Assembly: GCA_017607445.1 (NCBI GenBank)
Contig: JAEVHH010000002.1
Span: 7,036,001 to 7,100,000 of the forward strand
Length of the DNA: 64,000 nucleotides
Origin: Histoplasma ohiense
Lineage: Eukaryota > Ascomycota > Eurotiomycetes > Onygenales > Ajellomycetaceae
Direction: 5' to 3'
In this document: piece after piece, positions 34,489 through 46,616 of the stretch
How positions within the stretch are numbered: the first letter of the stretch is position 1
Layout: the number at the start of each line of letters is the position of its first letter
The notes under the pieces: generated by a model
What the model was told of the DNA's origin: nothing
Databases searched by the model: none
The model's input: the letters and a program-made list of their open reading frames with translations, nothing else
Translations under genes and position numbers: made by a program

Positions 34489-36955
34489 TTAGTAGCTTGA
34501 ATCTGACGACTGACGAAACGTGCGTCGGTATTGCTCTGAAGGGGAAGTAGCACCAGCCGCGGATCCAGAGCTCATGATGAGTGTGGGTAATGCGGCTGCA
34601 GACAGGACTGCTGTAGCCGCCACCGTCGAAGGGGTTGGAATTGTGGCTGAGACCTGCGCATTGGAGGGACGACGTGACCGAGCGGGGCTTTGCGTCCTAC
34701 TAGCACTTGCCCATTCTGACATGTTCGAATAAGGTGTTTCGTTCGGCAAAATTGGCTCAGGGAGCCGAAAATTCTGAGGCAGTTCAATGTCCAACTGGTC
34801 GTCCTCTGGCTCTAAACCAAGAGTAAAAGGGCTGCTATTGCTGGTTTTCTGGGATGTGGATATCATTGACAACTTCTGCTTCTGCGGTCGGATGCCGAGC
34901 CCTTCTGTGGGTATTCGTGAATAGGTGATATCGAAGCCAAAATTCTCATGCGACGCTGAACTTCGCGATTTGCGGAGTTTATGAGCAGGACGCCGAATCG
35001 CCTGTGAGACCTCACCAGCCTTTGCGTCGAATGAACAGCTCCTTTGAGCGCGAATTCTTCGATGATGAAGCGCGGACTGATCTGAGGTCCGTGCAATGAC
35101 TGTGCGTACCAGAGGATCGACACGGTCGACACGGAAAATAACTCTAGCTCGCATGGTTTGGACAGCAGAGTCTAGGGCGAGTTCAACTGCACAATGATTC
35201 CTTATCCTTCCTAGTTTGGGCCAAGTCGCTCGTTCACCAGAGAGGCAAGCTTGTACCATAAATTCCGAAGTAGGATTTCTTAGGATATTTGGGAAAACGT
35301 CATAGGGAATCTGAGGAAGGATATTGATGTCCCCGTGATATCTTTGGCTCATAATGGATCTGAGCTTCCTTAGGATATTAGGAAATACCCCGATTTCAGA
35401 AAGAATATGCATTCGATGCAATGCCTCCTCTCTTGCTACCCCGGTCAGATATTGCATCCAGCTGGACTCCAGCTGCTTTTCCACGACACCGCTGAAAAAG
35501 AAGGCCTCTTCGTGTGGAATGAAAGGGACAACGTGTGGGTTAACCTGAGAAACTATGAAATGGTTGACATTGAACATTTCTGATAAACGTGTCATTGGCA
35601 AATCATGGTCAACTGAGCCGTCGATCCATCGATGAGGGGCATCGTGCCACTCCGTCACATCTCCAGTGATCGGATCCTTCGCCATTAAGGATGACGACGA
35701 AAAGATTAGCGGAACGGAACAAGACGTGGCCCTGCTAGAAGTTAGTTTATATGGTAACCGTAGACACACAAATATACACCTACACTGCAGACCAAATCAG
35801 AACATTCGGGGCGGTGATATAGTTTAGCAATCTTGGCAACTCATAAATACCAGCATTAGAGACCCCAATGTTTAAAATCCTTCTTGTCCTATTGTAAGCC
35901 TCCTGGAAGGTCACGTCACCCAACAAGTCCCTCATCACTCGGGTCAAGTGCGCGATGTCATAAAATGAGCCGTGTTTTATAAACCTCACCAGCCGTTGAA
36001 ATACTTGCAACCTATCATCATCGTCACTGAACACGGAAAAATCCCCATATCCAACATTTGCAAGGATCTCAGGCATTTCCTCATCTGTATAGACGCACAG
36101 AACCGCACCAACAATACTACCCGCCGAGGAACCAGAGATAATGCGTGGCAACAATCGTGTTTCCCAAAGTGCTTTCGCAACACCGATATGATTCATGCCA
36201 AAGGTGGCGCCTCCTGAAAGTAGAAGTGCACTTCGACCAAAGGCTTGACGAGCCGCGAGGAGCTGTTCCAACAAGTATCTCGACTCGGAGCCATCGAAAT
36301 CATACTTCCGCGACACATCCAATAAAGTTGATAGCGTTTCAGCAGCGGTCGTGATATACTGATCTATCAGATTCTTCGTCCCGATCCGTGAATGCTTGTA
36401 TATATTCTTATTTGTCATCCCTCCAAGGTCGCGACTGAGGGAGGTACGGATAATATGGATCATAGCCGCTGCGTCACAGCTACGCTGGGCCTTCTCGAGC
36501 TGAGATAACCTCCGTTGAACAAGCGTCGGGTCATATTCGTCACATTCAAAAGTTGCCTTCCAGTCATTGTTACCATCTAGTTCATCAAGCTCCCCCGCAA
36601 TCTCCAACCAATCGTGGAGTGTAGTAGCCTGCACCCAAAAAAGTCAGAGGGAAAGCCCCAGAATTGGCGGAGAGGTTAGAGTAATGCTTACATCGCGAAG
36701 TCTCAGGGAAAGTAGGTGTTTTCTCTCTTTGATTCTCAACTCCTCCGCCTTCGCAGGCTTAGCCCTGAGATTCAATATGGCAGCTCCAGCTCGCGACGCG
36801 GAGGACCAGACGAAGGAAAACAGTGAGTTGGCGGTGAGTTTCCGCAGGTAGGAAAGGTCCTGTCCCGGTCGAGGATTTGTCGATAGGGAGATTGGCAATC
36901 GGTTTTGCCGCTGGCATGAGATTGAAACAAGCGCTTGATCTCTTAAGTGCGGCAT
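34489..36955 (-). CDS. Patatin-like triacylglycerol lipase, Tgl4/Tgl5 type
   Basis: Hydrolyses stored neutral lipid on lipid droplets, judged by family. Three minus-strand exons (36955-36692, 36628-35784, 35731-34489) give about 783 residues. After a Trp/leader region comes the conserved pre-patatin block (LDELDGNNDW ... LVQRRLSQLEKAQ ... RTSLSRDLGGM), then the patatin domain: oxyanion loop SGGATFGMNHIGV (about residue 226), nucleophile GSSAG (Ser about 256) and the catalytic Asp in DGSVDHDLPM with the family block FNVNHFIVSQVNPHVVPF. The third exon ends in a long Ser/Pro-rich tail. Intron 1 (GTAAGC / GTGCAG) is phase 0; intron 2 (GTAGGT / TAGCAG) is phase 2 and rejoins WSAV to ATSCSVPLIF. 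An alternative acceptor three bases earlier would add one residue. Confidence 0.87.
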
Positions 36956-37635
36956 GACAGCGCGAGTTATTATCCAAAAAGCGACCTGGGGTTCAATGCA
37001 TATGTTCTAACAGGGCAACGCGAACCGCTCAGCGAACCCATCCGGCGACGAAAAGGAGAGTATTTAGTTTTGGCAAATCATGCTTAGGTAGTAGGAATAA
37101 AGATATCGGAAATTGAGTCCATCGTCTGCTGACAAGAACTTGTCGCATTTCTGTATCTGGTGGTTATGTCACGCGGCAAAATTTCCTTCCTCTAGGGCTA
37201 GTGCGGCCAGCCTATAAGACTTCATAGATCTCGCTCGAAGTCTTGGATGTAGTTCGGGGTACCTTCCTACCGAAAGAGGTGTGGGGATGTTGGAATTGGT
37301 ACATGGGAGTACTTGAGCATCAAATCGCCACATGTGTTTAGTCAACATCTCTGATGTCCATCCTTGCTCCTGGGAAAGAGAAAGAGGAACGATTTCCAGA
37401 ACATGGAATACATCTGGGTAGCGGACATCGGAATGGCCAGGAGACTTTCGTCGTCAAGGGCATTTTCATTGCCAAACACCTTGTAGTGGTTGATTCAGGT
37501 GCCACAGACAATAACCCCCTTAGAACCCAGCTGTAACTCTTGTTAAGACATGGAATGGAAATACTTAATGCCAGTTACAATATTACAACTTAAATTCTTA
37601 CTGCTAATCAAAACTTTTGAGAGGATCCCTTATCA
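36956..37635. other. Intergenic region upstream of the lipase gene
   Basis: 680 bases that should contain the lipase promoter and the 3' flank of the hydrolase gene. An ORF of 60 codons at 37354-37536 (+) shows nothing. No motif recognised. Confidence 0.5.
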
Positions 37636-39043
37636 CTATAAATGGGGCGGCATCTCATTAACGCAATCACCACGACTACTGCTACAAGCCCACACCCTTA
37701 CTGCAGTTCTCATTTGAGCCTCAGTCCCTTCCTCAAGCCAGAAGTGACCTGCCCTGTCAATCTCCACGAACTCAAACATCGAGCCTAGAATCTTCCTAAG
37801 ATCTAAAGCCCATTTCCGTAACCTCTTCGCTGATGCGAACAAATCATTGTTGCCGAATACAGCCAGAGTGCGGTGCGTCGTAAGTTGCTCCTCCGGTGGG
37901 ATCGACTTGACCAGCATGCCTTCGAGAGTGACGCCGAGATTGATTTGAGAACCGAAGAGAGAAAGTGTCATGAAGTTGGTGATAGGAGGGATGACCGGGG
38001 AGACCAGCAGAAACGAAACAGTTGGTATTAGCATGTTTCGTGCAATCTCTTTAATAACTCCGCTGGCGACATTAGCACTAGCGTCCGTCACTTGGTCTTC
38101 CAACCCATGGCCACGTAAAAATCTGGCTCTCAACCTCTTTCGAGACAGTTTAATACTCTGTCTGATGGCCGCGGCCCTCTCCATACTTGACTTCTTCCCA
38201 CTGAAGCCTGTGCTGCTGCCCATGGAAACACACCTGGACAACTTTCCATCACCATCACTAGTACTAGTTCTTTTTAGAGTCGGTGTTTGTGATGACAGTT
38301 CTGACCTTGCCTCAAGGTTCCAAAGCGTAGATAAGTCTTCAGCCTGTTGTAAAATTTCCGCACTGGAAGAACCCGCCACAGGCGCGGCGAACAGGCGTAA
38401 AACAACCTCTATGGATGGCAGATGAGATACGATCATAGAGCCGTAAGAGTAACCAGCCAAAACGATCTCCATCCTTTCAGGTTCATCCGCAGATTCCGGA
38501 CTATCGACTACAGGAGAAGGCCGTTGATTCCACGATTCAGCCAATGAATCCCGTAAGGGATCGGGATCGATTCCGATAAGGTAGTGAATTAGAAACCCAT
38601 AGACGGAGACATAATCGCCCAATTCTGGCCGAGCTGACCAGCTCGTCCGTCCGGCAGATTGGGAAGCGCCTCTGTATTTGCATATGTATATATAAAATCA
38701 ACCCACGGACTCATCCAGACCGAATCCTAGAAAAGAGAAGTATATGTATACGAAGAGGGATGTAACACTTGCAGACCTACCTAAAATTAAATGTCACCAC
38801 GATATATCCCACCTTCAAGAGCTCGCTTGCGATACCGCAAACAATGGGGTTATCATAATTACCCCCAATAGGGGCATATGGATGTGCCACGATGGCGCCC
38901 TTGCTTCTCCACGACAAACCGCTCTCGAGTCGTGAGAGGTGATGGGGGTGAAAGAGACGACAGTCAAGCCGGGTGCCATCGTAGACAGACGGTATTGTGA
39001 AGCTGCGTAACGGCTGCGGCTGGGATTGCGGCAAGGGATCCAT
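37636..39043 (-). CDS. Alpha/beta-hydrolase fold protein
   Basis: Two minus-strand exons, 39043-38781 and 38671-37636, give 432 residues. The fold is shown by AIVAHPYAPIGGNYDNPIV (strand 3 and oxyanion region, about residues 50-70), VVTFNFRGAS (about 82-91, the junction being rebuilt by splicing), the nucleophile elbow AGYSYGSM (Ser about 163), a late Asp in FGNNDLF and the His in RAGHFWLEEGTE. The order matches predicted hydrolases of the COG2945 kind, with a fungal insertion of about 120 Ser/Lys-rich residues between the nucleophile and the late strands. The intron has GTAGGT and ATACAG sites and splits the Arg codon (AG/A). Substrate unknown; a thioesterase, lipase or esterase role are all possible. 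Confidence 0.8.
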
Positions 39044-39590
39044 GGTTTTCAGAATCTCGTGCAGGATTATCTGGATGGATGTCCCAGCAGCAAGCCCTGA
39101 TGCTGGAGTTTGTGTCAGTCACAAATCTGAACTCCGGACATTGTAGTGCTTATTTGGGCTAGAAGTCATGAAAATGTTGCCAGCTGGATGGACAAAAAAT
39201 ATCATGTCAATTCAAGAAAGAATGACAAAACAGCAAATGTTTGAGTTGGGATACAGTGGCGGTGCCATACAAGTAACAGATGAGACTAGCATAGGTGGCG
39301 CAAAGGCAATATGAGGATCAACAAAGTGCACCACTAGAGTTGTCGAATTTATATAAATACTCAAATTCTACAAGATTGAGAGAGTGATATATTGTGAAGT
39401 TGAACCAGATCTATATCATGAGTTTACATCTTGGATATCCCTTTGAAAGGTTGTTCAAAAATCAGACAAAAAAATTTGACAATACCCAAAAACGATTAGA
39501 CCATCCAAAATCGTGCTATCTACCATATATATGAAAAAGATAGAGAGAAAAGAGGGCTATTGAGAATTATTATACTGCTCAAAATCTCTA
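39044..39590. other. Intergenic region upstream of the hydrolase gene
   Basis: 547 AT-rich bases between two minus-strand genes; it should contain the hydrolase promoter and the 3' end of the coiled-coil gene. Nothing specific seen. Confidence 0.5.
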
Positions 39591-40991
39591 TTAGGAAAGT
39601 AGCCAAGCTGGGTCAGGCTCATCGTCTTCTTCGGATCTGCTTGATTGTATTAGAGAATGCGGTGATTGTGTTGCGGTTTTCTCTTTTGAAGGTGAAAATG
39701 GGTCCTTTGGCTCCTGTATTTTCCCACAAGCCGCTGCTGCTGATGTGTTTTCTGGAGAATGCAGGCTAAGTTCTACGCTTTCCTTTGATAAACCCGGGTT
39801 TTTATCTTTAGTCTTGTTAAACGCCGAGAAATATTCCAGCAGCAACGGCTTCGCTTCCCGGAAAGCTTCAAGTTCCGCGCCAATGCAGCATATGAGCAAA
39901 TTCCAACTTTTCTGCTCCGCTAGCTGTAAGCTCGTTTCCAGTTGTGAGGTCGTGTCGTCCAGTTCATCCAGAACAGTTCGCCTCTTGGCTATATTTGATT
40001 CCTCGTCTCTGGATTCTCGAAATTGTGATCCCTGCTGCAGGCTCCGCATTTCTCGCTGTAATAATTTCTCAAAGCTGGATATATCTGATACCACTTTCTG
40101 CCAGACCCCGCCTCCTTCCCTTAAAGCCTCGATCTCAAGGTCTGCTTTCCATCGTTTACTCCTTAGCTCATTCTGCTCCATTATCCATTGCTCTTTCGCC
40201 ATTTCAAGAGTCCTGCGACCGGGATTTAGAGAGTAAAACGGCGGGGGAGTAGCAGTGGGAGGCACAAGTGGTCGTATCGGAGGGGATCGTAGATAGTTAT
40301 TCACATCCGTTTGGACTAATGCCAACGAGGCCTTATACGACGATAATTGGGCGTCTACGGAGTTTTGAATTTGGGAGACTTCGTTGAGGACATGACGATG
40401 CCGCACTTTCATTTGCAGTAACTTTGACTCCAGGTCTCGAATATCCTTTTCCAGCGTGCGAGCCTCCCTTATCAAATTTTCTGCTCTCAGTGATCCATCA
40501 TTCGTTTGGATTTCCGCTATAGCATTTTCAAGGCCACTCTGCTTATTCACGAAGGTTTCCACTTCCTTCACTGCTAGTCTCCTATTCTTCAGCTCGGAGT
40601 CAATGAGTCGTCGCTCCTCTTCCTTTAGACTTAGTAATGCATGCATGGCTTTTAGAATCCCACGTCTTGCGCCTCGGAGACCAATTTTCTTTTGCACGGG
40701 CTGGCGTACGGGTATGGTGATAGTATTCCGCGGGTTGCTACCGAGTTGGGTAGGCGTAGGAGTCGGAGTCAGGCTGCCATTTGACGTAGTATCGTCTCCC
40801 GTCGGTCTGGAGAGACCAGCAGCTAGTCCGGTGCTTTGAGCATCTAGAAGTGTCTGGAGATCGCGCTGGAGCTGTCTTGATTGGCGTTCTATGTGCATGA
40901 AGGAATCATAGTGATGAACGGCACCATCTGAAGGAAGAGGTACAAGTCGTTCCTGGCCGCTGTCGTATGGTAGGAGTATCGACATCACCAT
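39591..40991 (-). CDS. Coiled-coil protein, Atg28-like
   Basis: One exon, 466 residues. The N-terminus has MHIERQSRQLQRDLQTLLDAQ followed by a Thr/Pro-rich linker (TPTPTPTQ) and VRQPVQKKIGLRGARRGI. Residues about 115-225 and 265-370 are heptad-rich coiled coils, separated by PPIRPLVPPTATPPPFYSLN. The C-terminus is acidic with Ser-rich stretches and ends DPAWLLS. The layout and several blocks agree with my memory of filamentous-fungal proteins annotated as autophagy-related Atg28, but that name rests on recall, and a generic coiled-coil assignment is safer. Start: two in-frame ATGs (40991 and 40985) differ by two residues. The gene is head-to-head with RPN2. Confidence 0.6.
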   Translation of the reverse strand: MVMSILLPYDSGQERLVPLPSDGAVHHYDSFMHIERQSRQLQRDLQTLLDAQSTGLAAGLSRPTGDDTTSNGSLTPTPTPTQLGSNPRNTITIPVRQPVQKKIGLRGARRGILKAMHALLSLKEEERRLIDSELKNRRLAVKEVETFVNKQSGLENAIAEIQTNDGSLRAENLIREARTLEKDIRDLESKLLQMKVRHRHVLNEVSQIQNSVDAQLSSYKASLALVQTDVNNYLRSPPIRPLVPPTATPPPFYSLNPGRRTLEMAKEQWIMEQNELRSKRWKADLEIEALREGGGVWQKVVSDISSFEKLLQREMRSLQQGSQFRESRDEESNIAKRRTVLDELDDTTSQLETSLQLAEQKSWNLLICCIGAELEAFREAKPLLLEYFSAFNKTKDKNPGLSKESVELSLHSPENTSAAAACGKIQEPKDPFSPSKEKTATQSPHSLIQSSRSEEDDEPDPAWLLS

Positions 40992-41670
40992 TGCAACGCC
41001 GTAGAGCTAAAATCTGGCACAGGAATAGAACCGGAGGAGCGGAATTAGGGATATGAATTGTTTATTCCGGTGTCAACAAAACTTGAACTGAACAGTTAGA
41101 TTGCGAGTTGGCATAACTATGCAAGAAACAAAAAGCATACTTTGTCTGCGGGCTTGTTATCTCATCCTTTGTCTTTTCTCATCACGCTGCCTTTTTATTA
41201 CCCACCTGACAGCCACCTATCATTCTCGGGCTCTCTATGGCTTCGGATGTCCACGAGTCCTTGTCTGTCTAGAGCTCGTATCTACTTACGGCTAGTCTGC
41301 ATCTCTGGGTAAGGCAGTCAGCAACCAGCTTATCCACGTGAGTCTTCAGCTAGTTACAGGAACCACGACACCCTAGGCCGGATTGGTCAGCTTTGGTTCA
41401 AGACGCTGGCGACAACAAAAGCAATATCACCAACATCCACCTCTCCAACACCACATTCTGCACTCTTCTCCTGCCCAGGCCCTTGTTGCTAGACTTCACA
41501 TTTCGTTCCTGGCTTGTATTCTATTCTTCCGTTAACTCTGGGTTGTCTCTCGCTTTGACCTGACCCCTGCTTATATTGGGCTCCCTTCGCAAGCCTCCTT
41601 CAACATATCCCATTCTTCAACCGGGCGCACTGTCGTTGACAAATACTTGGACGGAGCTTCTTTGGACACT
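40992..41670. promoter_or_regulatory. Divergent promoter region, Atg28-like / RPN2
   Basis: 679 bases between two start codons. An inverted CCAAT box (ATTGG) lies at 41382-41386. The 200 bases before the RPN2 start are CT-rich, typical of a fungal 5' leader. The regulatory assignment is positional inference. Confidence 0.5.
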
Positions 41671-44600
41671 ATGGTCGGGCTTGTTTCCGCTGACGGCTTG
41701 GTCGGCTTTCTCTCTGAACCCGATCCTGAGCTGAAGATTTTTGCACTCAAAGCTTTGGATGCACAAGTCGACCTACTCTGGACTGAAATTGCCGATTCGA
41801 TTGACCGAATGTGAGTACAACACTGCGTAACTCGCCGTATGTCCTGCTTTCAGACATGGCTTCGTGACCCTAAATGGATTTTGGTTGTAGAGATATGCTA
41901 ACGATGATGAATCTTACAAGAGAGGCGCTCTACGAAGATGAGTCTTTCCCAGAACGTGAGCTGGCAGCTTTGCTTGCCTCCAAAGTATATTACCACCTTC
42001 AGGAATACAACGAGAGCATGGTGTTCGCACTCGGTGCCGGCAAACTATTAAATTTGGATCATGGTGGCGAGTTTGAAGAGACGATTATATGTAGGTCGTC
42101 TTTCTCACCCTATATTTTCTGCGTTTGACAATAGTTGTGTGCTAACGATCACTCCTATAGCGAAATGTATCGACACATTTATTTCGATATCTGCCAGCCC
42201 GAAAACCCAGAATGCCGCCCAAACTGCCAACAAGGCTCCTCGCCTGAATACATCATTTCCCCTCACTACAAATGGAGCGACGAGCACTTCCGCAGGTCTT
42301 ACCTCGCCTATCACTCCGTTTTCTCAGTCTGCCCTGCCATCTAAATCCCTCCTTTCAAGGCAGGACTCAATTTCATTGGAAACCGGTGGCGAAGATACCG
42401 GTGCGTATCCCAGTGAACTCACGCTTGTTGTCCAGCGCGGTGTTCAGAAACAGCTTCAAGCTGTCATTGAAAGGTTATTCGAGCAGTGTTTCCGCGAGAA
42501 AAGATACCGCCAAGTCGTTGGAATTGCCGTTGAAGCAAAGAATCTTGACGTCCTTCGTGCTGCTATCTTGCGCGCAAGTGAGGATGAGAAGAAAACCGAG
42601 GAGTCATCTCGAAGTGGCGAAGAGCTCATGGAATATGTTTTGGACATATGTATGAGTGTTGTACAGGAAAGGGCCTTCCGAAATGAAGTACGTTGGCACG
42701 CTATGGAAAGAGGTCGAGAAAACATCTCCACTAACGCATAAATTTTCCCAGATCCTCAAATTGATTCTTGAGCTGTTAAACGGAATACCTTCTCCGGATT
42801 ACTTTTCTATCGCGAAATGCGTTGTCTATCTTAATGAGCATTCAATGGCATCAGAGATACTGCGTCAACTCGTTGAGAAAGGAGATCCGCGTTCTCTTTC
42901 AGTGGCCTATCAGATTTCCTTCGACCTGTACGACAACAGCACTCAGGAATTCTTGAGAAAAGTCCGACAAGAAATCAGCCAACTCATTCCCGCTTCAAAT
43001 GAGAGTGAATCTCAAGATACGGAAGACGACGGCAGCGCAGCCAAGGAGACCGATTCTCTACTTCAGAACCAGGAGGGTACAGTCAATTCATCAAACAGTC
43101 GGAGATTAGGCAGCAGAGAGGAAAAGCATAAGCTGTCTGAGGATGCGCAGGCGGCGTTGAAATCTATCGGCGATATCATCGATGGGGTCAATTCCATCCA
43201 ACTGAATTTGGAATTCCTGTACCGAAATAACAAAGCTGACATTGCTGTGCTCAACAAGATAAAAGACAGTTTGGAGGCCCGCAACTCGATATTCCACAAT
43301 GCCGTCACACTATGCAATGCATTCATGCATGCAGGAACGACACACGATAAGTTCTTCCGTGATAACCTTGAATGGCTTGGAAAGGCCGTTAACTGGTCTA
43401 AGTTCACGGCCACAGCGGCTCTGGGTGTGATCCATCGCGGAAACCTCACCCAGGGACAGAAACTCTTGGCGCCATACCTCCCCAAGGACAATATTGCTGG
43501 AGTTGGAAGTTCTGGATCAGTTTACAGCCAAGGTGGTTCATTGTACGCCTTTGGCTTAATATATGCTAATCACGAAGGCTGGGCCGTTGACTTGATTCGG
43601 GAACATTTTACTAAAGCAACGGAAGAAGTAGTCCAGCATGGGGGTGCACTGGGTCTTGGCGTTGCGGGAATGGCTACCGGCGATGAGGGCATATACAATG
43701 ATCTTAAAGCTGTCTTGGAAACCGACTCTGCTCTTAATGGGGAAGCTGTGGGTCTTGCGATGGGACTGGTTATGCTTGGAACTGGCAATATGAAGGCGCT
43801 GGAGGACATGATCCGTTATGCCCACGATACTCAACATGAAAAGATTATCCGCGGGGTTGCCTTGGGAATGGCTCTTATCATGTATGGGCGACAAGAGGCT
43901 GCTGATGAATTGATCAACGGTCTCTTGGGTGATCCCGATCCTACACTACGATATGGTGGTATTATGGCTATTGCCCTTGCCTATTGCGGGACAGGTAGCA
44001 ATAAGGCGGTCAGACGACTGCTACATGTTGCTGTCAGTGATGTTAGCGATGACGTACGGAGAGTAGCTGTGTTGAGTCTTGGATTCATTCTCTTCCGCAA
44101 GCACCAGAGTGTCCCCCGCATGGTGGAACTTCTTTCTGAATCTTACAACCCACACGTCCGTTACGGTGCGACTATGGCACTTGGAATATCTTGCGCTGGA
44201 ACTGGATTGGACGAAGCAGTGGATCTCCTGGAGCCAATGTTAAAAGATCCAACAGACTTTGTGCGACAAGGCGCACTAATTGCTTTGGCGATGGTTCTTG
44301 TTCAACAAAACGAGACAATGAACCCTAAAGTCGGCATCATCCGCAAGACAATGCAGAAGATGATCACGGACAGACACGAGGATGCTATGGCCAAATTCGG
44401 CTGTGCACTTGCCCTCGGAATCATCGATGCAGGTGGGCGCAATTGCACTATCAGTCTACAAACACAGACCGGCAACCTTAATATGCCTGGAATTATTGGA
44501 ATGGCCGTTTTCATACAATACTGGTACTGGTTCCCGCTTTCGCATTTCCTTTCCTTGAGTTTCACACCTACCGCTGTCATTGGAGTCGACCAGAGACTGG

Positions 44601-45412
44601 AGGTTCCTATCTTTAAGTTCCATAGCAACACTCGACCAAGCCTTTTTGATTACCCCCCCGAACAGCAGGTTAAGGCAGACGAAGCGCCCGAGAAAGTCAA
44701 AACCGCCGTTCTTTCAACCACCGCTCAAGCCATACGACGTGCGCAGCGGAGGGAAAAGCAGCAACGCCGGGAAAGCATGGATATCGACCAAACCCCTGCG
44801 ACTCCCAAGGTATCGACACAACATCTCGATAACATGGATGTCGATGAGACCGAAGTCAAGACCGAAGAGGAAGGGAACGATCGTGTGAAGGAGGAAACCC
44901 CAACTGAAGCGCCAAAGCGGAAAGCGGAGAAGGAGAAAGTGGGCTACGAGCTGGAGAATATGTCTCGAGTCCTCCCAGCACAACTGAAATTCTTAACCTT
45001 CCCTGACCCACGATATGAGCCTGTTAAGCGCGTAAGTTTTTCAAAATATGGCCCATAGCTTATTTTCTTTGTTTGGGTTTGTCTCAATTAACAGATCTAC
45101 TGACGCTCTGTTCCAACAACCTAGCCTACCGGTGGAGTCGTTGTCGTTCTAGATAAGACGCCGTCGGAACCACGTGAGATCATCGAGCTCCGGGCCAGCA
45201 GGGAGACAAAGCTGGCAGCAGCCGGAGAAACAATTCAAGATCGAATCAATGCTGCTATGAGCGCCTTGGAGCAGCCTGCTGTTGCCGGTACATTTGGTGG
45301 AGCGGCAGCGGCGGCTGGGGTTCTTACCGCAGTTGATGAGGATGAAGAGGGAGCCGAAGAAGCTCCGGTACCAAACGAGTTCGATTATTATTCTGATACT
45401 GTGGAGGATTAA
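41671..45412 (+). CDS. RPN2: 26S proteasome regulatory subunit RPN2
   Basis: The largest non-ATPase subunit of the 19S base, a scaffold for Rpn1/Rpn10/Rpn13. Five exons: 41671-41810, 41921-42090, 42161-42687, 42752-45031, 45125-45412, giving 1134 residues, the usual length. The N-terminus begins MVGLVSADGLVGFLSEPDP and continues into ALYEDESFPERELAALLASK. Residues about 400-780 contain proteasome/cyclosome repeats (for example SLYAFGLIYANHEG, ALGLGVAGMATGDE, RYGGIMAIALAYCGTGSN, RYGATMALGISCAGTGLDE). A charged Lys/Glu linker precedes the C-terminal domain ending FDYYSDTVED. Branch sites CTAAC precede introns 1 to 3. The intron 1 acceptor is AAG (41918-41920), chosen because it gives DRI/EALYED; a TAG 30 bases earlier is an in-frame alternative. 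Confidence 0.93.
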
Positions 45413-46616
45413 TGTGATTGCGTACGGTGAGAGAGGATCTCACCTCGCTCCTATGTAATAATAATCGTCTGTCTTGTTCTCGGAGTGGCTAGAACGGTCG
45501 AAGGGGAAAGAGCAAGAAGAGGTTGGGAGTCTCTTATCTCCCCCACATCCCCCCTGGATATTCTGATACAAACTTTACCTTAGTTTCCCCGCCTCTCTTT
45601 TGCTCCTTCTCTTGTCCCATTTCGTCGGTTTTCATTGGGGTTGGAAGGTTTTGATAGCCAATCAATCCCCCTTTGGACGTAGCATATCACATGTATTTCT
45701 ATCTCGAGTTATTTTCAATACCTATCCATTTCTACCCTGGTATCACATGTGGAATGCATTGAAATATATATACATATATATTTCTGCTGTAATAGAGTAT
45801 CCACATACAGAATATAGAGTAGAGCTTTGTTATTTTTCAAGTTCATAAATTTTGATTAGAACCTCCCACAATTCGTGAACGAAATCCGACGCACTCCGTA
45901 TTCAACGAGCATATCCGCTTCATACCCGGATCTAAATTTTCCTTGGCTATCGATGCTCCATCCCCAACTCCATATTCTCGTCTTGTCTAGTATTACACAT
46001 AGGCACCCCAGCTATGCGCGCCACGCTGGGGCAGGCCAGAAGAGTTTTTGGAGTGGCGCTTTGTCCTAGTAAATGTTGCTAGCTAACTAACGCAGCAACT
46101 AGATGATTAAGATTGCGCATCCAACAAACATTACTGAACATTGCTGCGTCTCCTGCAGGATTGCGAGACAGCCAGAGGGCCTGGTGGGCACCTGGACGAC
46201 GCATGTGACGCAGGACGGGGTACATGGCTGTTGCGGGCAAATGCGCTGACTGCGAGGTACCTGCCCGGACGCAGCTCCGATTGACATGTGAAACCCGGCA
46301 TTATGGGCCCCGTCAGCAAGGAAAGGGAGAGAAACAGCCCTGGAGAGGATCAACGATTCGAAAACGGCACAGGCGAAGGAGAAAATGGCATGCGGCAGCC
46401 GACCAGTGCTATTAAATATGGTTCCGAGCTAGAAAGGGACAACCGGGCTTTGTCTTTACGGATTGCATTATATAAGATTTCGCCTGCATTTTTTGTCTTC
46501 AGGACGAGTCACCTCGTGCCTATCATTTCTCTTAATGTTTCTGGGTCTTTCCCTATCGTTATACTTCATAATTTTCATATACTACCATTTCAAATACGAC
46601 ATAGAGCATTGAGAAT
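45413..46616. other. Intergenic region, RPN2 to cytochrome b5-dehydrogenase
   Basis: 1.2 kb between tandem + strand genes: the RPN2 3' flank and the promoter of the next gene. A short TA-rich tract is at 45765-45782. No additional gene supported. Confidence 0.5.

Noticed and set aside
34182..34553. 123-codon minus-strand frame overlapping the lipase 3' end
   Set aside because: Out of frame with the lipase, whose own stop at 34489 follows a plausible tail; no domain.
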